DNA of 39,388 nucleotides from Planctomycetes bacterium UBA1146 (GTDB lineage Bacteria; Planctomycetota; UBA8108; UBA1146): positions 274,785 through 314,172 of the forward strand of contig DCAA01000002.1 of assembly GCA_002311345.1 (NCBI GenBank). The letters run 5' to 3'. Each line of letters opens with the position of its first letter. Positions within the stretch are counted from its first letter, which is position 1. The notes under the pieces are model-generated. The model was given only the letters and a program-made list of their open reading frames with translations. It searched no databases and was not told the origin of the DNA. Positions 34,150 through 39,388 of the stretch are shown here, in pieces. The position numbers were made by a program, and so were the translations under genes.

Positions 34150-34654
34150 GAGCGGCTTCCTCTCTCTGAACTTCCCATAACCACTTCTCATCCAGGTCGA
34201 AGCGTCTCAGACGACGCCGACTTCGACGCGCCCGCGATTCATCACCGAGACTGCGCGATACCTGCCAATCGAGAAACAACAGATCAATATCACGATCATC
34301 TTTCACCAGGCCACTGTCGAGAGCGGTTCGTGCCCGCCGCATCCGTCCACGTAGATAACAGCGCTGAGCATCATCGAGTGCCCGTTCCACCTGAATGCGA
34401 ACCCATCGACGATGGCTCGGGGAGGTCAGACGGTGAGTCCAGGCCACGCTGATGAAGGTACAAACACCACCGAGTGCCGCGCCCAGCAACTGGGTCTGGG
34501 CTCGATCCGGTCCAGCCCACACCGTGGTGCCGGCCATCAACAGTACCCAACCGGTCCCCCCCAGCAGCAGCAACGCGAGCCCCCGCTGGACCCGCCCCAG
34601 CAAGATCGGCCCCATTCCCGGGATCACAGATGAGATCATTAAAAAGAAACGCAA
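34139..34654 (-). CDS. Small membrane protein of unknown function
   Basis: About 171 residues. Two or three hydrophobic segments fill residues 1-75 (FFLMISSVIPGMGPILLG, ALLLLGGTGWVLLMAGTTVWAG, LLGAALGGVCTFISVAW), followed by a basic, helical C-terminal domain with TPR-like spacing (VERALDDAQRCYLRGRMRRARTALDSGLVKDDRDIDLLFLDWQVSRSLG). I do not recognise a family. Start: AGGAG touches the ATG at 34660 but stands six bases from the TTG at 34654, so the TTG is more likely. It precedes purM with an 11-base overlap. Head-to-head with thiE, 107 bp apart. Confidence 0.68.
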   Translation of the reverse strand: MRFFLMISSVIPGMGPILLGRVQRGLALLLLGGTGWVLLMAGTTVWAGPDRAQTQLLGAALGGVCTFISVAWTHRLTSPSHRRWVRIQVERALDDAQRCYLRGRMRRARTALDSGLVKDDRDIDLLFLDWQVSRSLGDESRARRSRRRLRRFDLDEKWLWEVQREEAAHGG

Positions 34655-34761
34655 CGCCATCTCCTGGTTCGAGTTCTCCTGCAGTGTATCCCTCCAGGCG
34701 GCACGGGGGGAGCAGAAGGGATCCCCTTGTGTGGAACTGGAGGAGCGAGCAACCTGTCGTC

Positions 34762-35844
34762 ATGGAACCAGACACCACCCCGGCCCCTGACTCTGGCACT
34801 CTTCGCACCCTCGATGCGGCATTCAATCGGCTCGTGGAGGCACTGCGGGTGGTCGAAGATCAGTACCGGTTCCGCCATGATCGAGTGGTCATCTGTGGGC
34901 GCTGGCAACTATTGCGCCGCCATGTGGGTCAGTTGCGCTGCCAGGTGGAGGACTCGGTCGGACTGCTGGCGGCGCACCGAGATGTGATGGGGGATCGATC
35001 ACGCCTCGCCTCCGGCGGTGGCCCACATACTCACCGGGGAGCTCTGATCGCCGCCAACGTCTCCAGGGCACGCGAAGCAAGCCGTTCGGTCGAGGAGATG
35101 ATGCGGCTCATTTTGCCCCACCTGAGCGAGGAAGCTCAGGAAATCCGCCACCGCATCTATGAACTGGAATCCATCTCGTGTGCATTGACGCTGCGGGGAT
35201 CACGCCTGGATGATCGTGATCTATATGTGCTGGTCACCGAGCATCTGTGCCACGGAGACATCCTCGAGACCACCATAGCGGCCATCGAAGGTGGCGCCCG
35301 CATGATTCAACTGCGAGAAAAGACCCTACCGGCATCGTGCGTACTCGAAAGAGCACGCCAACTTCGTGACATCACCGAGCAGCGTGAGGCTCTTCTCATC
35401 ATCAACGATTCTGTAGAGATTGCCTACCTCAGCGGTGCCGATGGGGTCCACCTGGGCCAGGATGACATCGCTCCACACGAAGCTCGTCGAATCCTCGGAG
35501 GAGATGCCATCATCGGCCTCTCGACTCACGGCCCCGATCAGGCCGCCCGAGCCGCTGCAGCAGGTGCAGACTACATCGGTGTCGGTCCCATCTTCGAGAC
35601 CGCCACCAAGCAACACCGAGGGGCCGTCGGAACTGAATACATCCAGCAGGCAAGCGAGGTTTGCGAACTACCGGGATATGCCATCGGCCATGTCGACTCT
35701 GACACGATCGACGAGGTGCTGGCTGCTGGAGCGACCAGGATCGCCGTCTGTACCGGCATCATCGCGCGTCCGGATCCGGAAACTGCGGCGCGTCTGCTGT
35801 GCGAGAAACTGACGCACCAGCGATCCCAGGAGTTACTTCGATGA
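34762..35844 (+). CDS. thiE: Thiamine-phosphate synthase with N-terminal ThiD2 domain
   Basis: 360 residues. The N-terminal helical part (about 12-140; LRTLDAAFNRLVEALRVVEDQYRF...ALIAANVSRAREASRSVEEMMR) matches the ThiD2 domain that is found fused to ThiE in planctomycetes and cyanobacteria. About 150-355 is the ThiE TIM barrel: LYVLVTEHLCHGDILETTIAAIEGGARMIQLREK, LIINDSVEIAYLSGADGVHLGQDD, IIGLSTHGPDQAARAAAAGADYIGVGPIFETATK. ThiE joins HMP-diphosphate to the thiazole phosphate to form thiamine phosphate; ThiD2 is proposed to act on HMP phosphate. The ATG at 34762 is the first sensible start. The stop overlaps the next start as ATGA. Confidence 0.92.
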   Translation: MEPDTTPAPDSGTLRTLDAAFNRLVEALRVVEDQYRFRHDRVVICGRWQLLRRHVGQLRCQVEDSVGLLAAHRDVMGDRSRLASGGGPHTHRGALIAANVSRAREASRSVEEMMRLILPHLSEEAQEIRHRIYELESISCALTLRGSRLDDRDLYVLVTEHLCHGDILETTIAAIEGGARMIQLREKTLPASCVLERARQLRDITEQREALLIINDSVEIAYLSGADGVHLGQDDIAPHEARRILGGDAIIGLSTHGPDQAARAAAAGADYIGVGPIFETATKQHRGAVGTEYIQQASEVCELPGYAIGHVDSDTIDEVLAAGATRIAVCTGIIARPDPETAARLLCEKLTHQRSQELLR

Positions 35845-36455
35845 CAGCGTCGACCGATGAACCTGCCCGACCTTCCCTGCTCAGAAGACTCTACGATCTC
35901 ATCCTGGCGGAAGCGGAAACGAGACGAGGTCCAGCCGTACTCGCGGGGGTGGCCTTCACCGAATCGAGTTTCTTTCCGATCCCCCCCGATCCGCTGCTGA
36001 TCGCACTGGGAATCGGCGCTCCCCGCCGAGCCATCCCGCTAGCGCTGTTGACCACCGCCATGTCGGTCCTCGGAGCGATACTCGGATACGCCATCGGAGC
36101 GTGGATGATGGAGGCGATCGGAGCCTCGATCATCTCCTTCTTCGGCGCCGAGCAGCGTTTCGAGCAGTTGGTGGAGCAATTCCGAGGGGTCGGATTCCTC
36201 GCCATCCTCACCGCCGCCTTCACTCCCATCCCCTACAAGATCTTCACCATCGCGGCAGGCTCTGCGGCGATACCGCTGTTCGATTTCATCATCGCGAGCA
36301 TCATCGGCAGGGGTGCCCGCTTCCTCGCCATAGGGATCCTGATCCGCCTCTACGGGGCGGAGATCGAGCAGTTCATCGACCGGTGGTTCGGAGTTCTGAG
36401 CGTACTGGCGTTGATTCTCGCGCTGCTCGGATTTCTCGCCATCAGTGGATTGTGA
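35841..36455 (+). CDS. YqaA-type membrane protein of the SNARE-associated (DedA-related) family
   Basis: 204 residues with four to five hydrophobic segments. The order RRGPAVLAGVAFTESSFFPIPPDPLLIALG, TTAMSVLGAILGYAIG, GFLAILTAAFTPIPYKIFTIAAG and the Gly-Arg of IIGRGARFLAIGIL is typical of the YqaA branch of the VTT/DedA family; some members of the wider family act as lipid scramblases, so envelope lipid traffic is possible. ATG at 35841 overlaps thiE by four bases (ATGA) and has AGGAG eight bases ahead. Thiamine and this protein have no known link; the coupling may only be positional. Confidence 0.85.
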   Translation: MTASTDEPARPSLLRRLYDLILAEAETRRGPAVLAGVAFTESSFFPIPPDPLLIALGIGAPRRAIPLALLTTAMSVLGAILGYAIGAWMMEAIGASIISFFGAEQRFEQLVEQFRGVGFLAILTAAFTPIPYKIFTIAAGSAAIPLFDFIIASIIGRGARFLAIGILIRLYGAEIEQFIDRWFGVLSVLALILALLGFLAISGL

Positions 36456-36466
36456 GCAATACAGGA

Positions 36467-38029
36467 TCAGCGCTGCAACGCTCGGCGTAATTGATCCAGC
36501 AGCGCAGCTTCGATGGCGCCGTCGTCGACCGGTACTTCGATCTGCAGAGGAGCCCCGACCTGTGCCCGAGCTTGTGCTTCTGTACGCCAGGCTTCGGCGT
36601 TCTCCTCGGTGACGATGGCTCGTAACCCCGGCCCCGGATGTTCATCACCGGATTCGGGGGGATCGGGGAGACCTTCCATGCCGAACCAACCGGGAGGTCC
36701 ATCCAGCGCCACCAGGGCCAGCGGCCAGTCACTGTCTCCGATGGCCACCGAGACGACCGCTTCGGCTCCGCTGCCACTACCGGCGAGAACCACCTGATCG
36801 GCGGCCACATTCCGCTGCACCAGCAACACCTTGCGCAGCCGCTCGAGTCCAAAGGAGAGCATCGCGAGATCCTCGTCACGATGGTCGGGAGCCACCCACA
36901 GACCACCGCTACCGGCCGAGTACATCGGCTCCACCACCACGATGCACGGCCTCTCTCCCAGCGCCTCACGCAGCCTCTCCAGTTCCTCAGCAGGAACGCT
37001 CTCATCATCGGGCAACCAGACCAGCAGTGGAGCCGGACCGGCACTGCGAAGGGGAGCATCGATGAGATAGCGCAATGTCCTCGGCAGGTAGATCGCCAGA
37101 CTTCCTGACTTCTGACCCCTCGAGACCGGCTCGGTCATGACGATCCAGTCGGCGCGGGGATCTCCTGCATCGACGGTCGCCGCTTGCACATCGAAGGAGG
37201 GAACGATGTGAACCGTTGCCAGATCCGTAGAGGGACGTCTCAGCAATACCTGACGAGCAGCACCATCATGTTCGAGACTGTGGAATCCTCCATTGATGTG
37301 GATCACTACCGAATCCGGAAAGTTACCGAGAGCCCGCACTACAGATTCACCCATCGTGTTGTCCCACAGGCTCTGCACCTTTTCGAGCCGATCTTCAACC
37401 GTTGCTGCCGCTGTCACGTGACCGTGACCACGCACCGTACGGTCATAGCGCTGCCAGTAACGCTCTGTATTGGCAAGCAACTGGGATGCGATGGTCTCTC
37501 TTGTCGTTTCATCGAGTGCCGAAAGTCCTCCACCGAAGGCCACCTTGCGCCAGACGGAAGCGGGAACATTGGCAGCGATCACCGGAACACCCTGCTGCTT
37601 CGCCCAGTCCAGGATGGGGCGATAGCCGGTCTCGTAGTTGTTCCAGGGATTCGATTGCTCCAGAAATTCATCTTCTTCGATGGCTCCGGACAGATAATCA
37701 TCTACCACCGACTGTCGATCTCTTCCGAACATCTCCATCGAGATCACGACATCTCGTCCGGCACGGTGGATTCCCTCCACAACTGCGAGTTCGAGCCGGT
37801 GAGTGACATCATCGAGATGCGTTTCGCCGAGAAAGACCACTTCCCTGGTTGCCAGATCCGCGATCATCTGCTCAAGGCTTGCACGTTTGCCCTGGTCTGC
37901 GCAGTGAACGCGGACGTGACGGTCGAGCGGATGCGCGCGCTGGTCCTCGTGCATTCCGGACAGCCCACTGCAGCCGAACAGTGGTGTCAGCACCAGAGTC
38001 GAAAAACACAGCATCTGAAGTCTCTTCAT
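36467..38029 (-). CDS. ChaN-family lipoprotein with C-terminal alpha/beta-hydrolase-like region
   Basis: 520 residues. Type II signal peptide ending LFGC (Cys about 20). About 50-300 is a ChaN/Tiki-type domain: LATREVVFLGETHLDDVTHRLELAVVEGIH, DVVISMEMFGRDRQSVVDDYLSG, NPWNNYETGYRPILDWAKQQGVPVIAANVP, VVIHINGGFHSLEHDGAARQVL. ChaN proteins bind haem (known for Campylobacter ChaN); the GETH and HIN/FH histidines are conserved positions. About 320-520 looks like an alpha/beta hydrolase scaffold with a nucleophile-elbow-like GSGSGAE but no catalytic Asp/His that I can place. ATG at 38029 overlaps the gmhB stop (ATGA) and has GAGGAG eight bases upstream. Confidence 0.85.
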   Translation of the reverse strand: MKRLQMLCFSTLVLTPLFGCSGLSGMHEDQRAHPLDRHVRVHCADQGKRASLEQMIADLATREVVFLGETHLDDVTHRLELAVVEGIHRAGRDVVISMEMFGRDRQSVVDDYLSGAIEEDEFLEQSNPWNNYETGYRPILDWAKQQGVPVIAANVPASVWRKVAFGGGLSALDETTRETIASQLLANTERYWQRYDRTVRGHGHVTAAATVEDRLEKVQSLWDNTMGESVVRALGNFPDSVVIHINGGFHSLEHDGAARQVLLRRPSTDLATVHIVPSFDVQAATVDAGDPRADWIVMTEPVSRGQKSGSLAIYLPRTLRYLIDAPLRSAGPAPLLVWLPDDESVPAEELERLREALGERPCIVVVEPMYSAGSGGLWVAPDHRDEDLAMLSFGLERLRKVLLVQRNVAADQVVLAGSGSGAEAVVSVAIGDSDWPLALVALDGPPGWFGMEGLPDPPESGDEHPGPGLRAIVTEENAEAWRTEAQARAQVGAPLQIEVPVDDGAIEAALLDQLRRALQR

Positions 38030-38571
38030 CGACACCACTCCTCGATCCAGGCTGCCGCCTCCTGTAGATCCTCGAGGACGGCATCAGCCTCGATTCCGTC
38101 AGCCAGAGGTGCTTCTCCTCTGCCGGTTCGAACCCGAATCCGGGTCATCCCCAGCGACTGTGCCGCCTCGATGTCGCAGGGCGAATCTCCCACCATCACC
38201 GACCGATCGAGATCGATCCCATGTTGCTCTGCAGCTCTGAGGAACATCCCCGAAGCGGGTTTCCGACAGTTGCAACCTGCATCCGGCAGATGGGGACAGT
38301 GTTCTACCGAAGCGATGGGAGCACCCCAGCAACTGCAATCAGCCACCAGTTGCCGATGAATCGACTGCACCGCCTGCTCGGTGATCCAGCCCCTATCGAT
38401 GGCGGACTGATTGGTGACCACGACGATGGGGTGACCGAGCCTCCCGAGACGCTCCATCGCTGCCGGTGTGAAATCGTAGTAGCGGAACTGCTCACTGCTG
38501 AGAACCGATTCCTGACGGAAGTGGTTGAGGACTCCATCCCGATCAAGGAAGAGGCCCGGTACGCCGCTCAA
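38026..38571 (-). CDS. gmhB: HAD phosphatase, D-glycero-D-manno-heptose-1,7-bisphosphate 7-phosphatase type
   Basis: 181 residues. HAD motifs: I LFLDRDGVLN (about 7-16), II VVTNQSAIDRG, III CRKPASGM, IV VGDSPCDIEAA. The loop ASVEHCPHLPDAGCNCRKP carries the Cys-His/Cys-x-Cys zinc site typical of GmhB. It should remove the 7-phosphate in the ADP-heptose (or related nucleotide heptose) route; histidinol phosphatase is the related alternative. The frame is open to 38859 inside gmhA, but homology begins right after the TTG at 38571, which overlaps the gmhA stop as TTGA, so this is the start used. It is also coupled to the ChaN gene (ATGA). Confidence 0.85.
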   Translation of the reverse strand: MSGVPGLFLDRDGVLNHFRQESVLSSEQFRYYDFTPAAMERLGRLGHPIVVVTNQSAIDRGWITEQAVQSIHRQLVADCSCWGAPIASVEHCPHLPDAGCNCRKPASGMFLRAAEQHGIDLDRSVMVGDSPCDIEAAQSLGMTRIRVRTGRGEAPLADGIEADAVLEDLQEAAAWIEEWCR

Positions 38572-39215
38572 GATCCCGCTCGCCCCGTCGCACGCTCGGC
38601 CAGAATGTTTCTGACGGCAACCCGGAACCCGTGGATGATCATATGGACCATCACCATGTGAGCATCCTGAGCAGATTGCATCTCGTCGACTTCGACATGG
38701 AGAGAAATATCCACCAGTTCCCGGAGTCTGCCGCCGTTGAATCCCGTCATCGCAGCGGTCAAGCAGCCGATCTCCCGAGCACGCTCGATGGCCGCAACCA
38801 GATTGGATGAGTTGCCGGAGCCACTCAACGTCAGCACCAGATCGCCAGCACGAGCCCACTGCTGTACCTGCTGGGTGAAGATTGCATCAAAGTCGATGTC
38901 ATTGCCCAGAGCCGTGATGATGGAGGGACTTTCGTTGAGACTGAGTATCCTGAGGCGCTTTGATTCCGAGAAGGGAATGGCGTAGGTCGCCAGATCTTCC
39001 GCAAGATGAGTTGAGGTGGCGGCACTACCTCCGTTGCCAAAGACGATCACCTGACGGTCCTCGTGCCAGGCCTCGATCACCTTGGAGGTGAAGAGAGCCA
39101 CCGATTCGACCTCGATCTTCCCCAGAGCCTGCTGGCTGCAGTCGAGGTAACCGTTCAGTTCAGATCCCAACGAATCCAGATCGAACCCGCCGGGGCTAGA
39201 ATCACTGGCTGACAA
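38568..39215 (-). CDS. gmhA: SIS-domain sedoheptulose-7-phosphate isomerase
   Basis: 215 residues with a SIS fold. Marks: VIVFGNGGSAATSTHLAEDLA, ITALGNDIDFDAIFTQQVQQWARAGDLVLTLSGSGNSSNLVAAIERARE, then MTGFNGGRLRELVDISLHVEVDEMQSAQDAHMVMVHMI. GmhA makes D-glycero-D-manno-heptose 7-phosphate from sedoheptulose 7-phosphate, the step before the kinase HldE and then GmhB. Start: TTG at 39215 with GGAGG four bases upstream; the frame is open to an earlier start at 39260 (10 further residues without support). The stop overlaps the gmhB start as TTGA. Other genes of the pathway, if clustered, lie beyond the right edge. Confidence 0.88.
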   Translation of the reverse strand: MSASDSSPGGFDLDSLGSELNGYLDCSQQALGKIEVESVALFTSKVIEAWHEDRQVIVFGNGGSAATSTHLAEDLATYAIPFSESKRLRILSLNESPSIITALGNDIDFDAIFTQQVQQWARAGDLVLTLSGSGNSSNLVAAIERAREIGCLTAAMTGFNGGRLRELVDISLHVEVDEMQSAQDAHMVMVHMIIHGFRVAVRNILAERATGRAGS

Positions 39216-39388
39216 GGCTCCTCCAGACCCCTGGAGGATACATCCTGGAAACCTTCGCAACAGCCCGACAAAACAGCAAGGTGCCCAACTTCCGCAACTA
39301 CTCCCACTTCAGATCCGGGATAGGATCTCCCATGACCCCGGAGAGCCAGGGAAAAGGGATTTACTGTCGCTCAGCCTCTCCACAACCG

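Noticed and set aside
37184..38359. 391-codon open frame on the plus strand
   Set aside because: Antisense to the ChaN and gmhB genes, with composition typical of a shadow frame.
38572..38859. N-terminal extension of the heptose phosphatase to 38859
   Set aside because: It lies wholly inside gmhA in another frame and is unlike HAD proteins; the TTGA overlap start at 38571 gives the family's normal length.

Overview
The window looks like a piece of a chromosome from a Gram-negative, moderately GC-rich bacterium, most probably a member of the Planctomycetota (inference, about 70% sure). Reasons: five secreted proteins carry the same pair of dockerin-like/EF-hand repeats (of the form RGDxNxDGxxxxxD, then xxDINDDGxxxxxD) that are abundant in planctomycete exoproteins; there is a TPR protein with two RNA-polymerase alpha-CTD modules, and a ThiD2-ThiE fusion. 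LpxA, GmhA and GmhB point to a lipopolysaccharide-type outer membrane, and DapF to meso-DAP peptidoglycan. No phage, IS element, transposase or CRISPR array was seen.

Layout. 1-9 kb: a secreted alpha/beta hydrolase with an N-terminal dockerin (+), then on the minus strand a choice-of-anchor B dockerin protein and a tightly coupled three-gene unit (NHL propeller, small membrane-anchored FixH/YtkA-like protein, di-haem MauG/cytochrome c peroxidase). 8.6-19 kb: information-processing genes: arfB, tRNA-His(GTG), ruvA, the TPR/alpha-CTD protein, pcrA, a NicO-type metal exporter with a histidine-rich loop, pabB, a small conserved-looking ORF, a Xer recombinase and tRNA-Thr(CGT). 19-26.6 kb: four secreted proteins in one direction; three of them end in dockerins, and two begin with P-domain or C-type-lectin modules. 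26.6-39.2 kb: a thioredoxin-like gene with an in-frame TGA, an MFS transporter, a minus-strand unit of lipoprotein, lpxA and senB, then dapF, purM, a small membrane protein, thiE, a YqaA-type membrane protein, a ChaN-type lipoprotein, gmhB and gmhA.

Most notable observation: the thioredoxin-like gene at 26608-27522 is interrupted by TGA exactly where the first cysteine of its CxxC motif should be (TIPG-TGA-ESC). The reading frame is intact on both sides. Starting 20 nt after the TGA is a bulged hairpin with a GGUC apical loop, as expected for a bacterial SECIS. I read it as an undescribed or mis-annotated selenoprotein (UxxC). About 2 kb away lies a gene that I recognise as SenB, the selenosugar synthase of selenoneine-type biosynthesis, which also uses selenophosphate. 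The two together suggest that this organism handles selenium both as selenocysteine and in a small molecule.

Other points: several genes appear to start at TTG with a well-placed Shine-Dalgarno; two unrelated secreted or anchored genes share a duplicated upstream region and signal-peptide start; an almost consensus sigma-70 promoter precedes the TPR/alpha-CTD gene and shows that its longest possible start is wrong.
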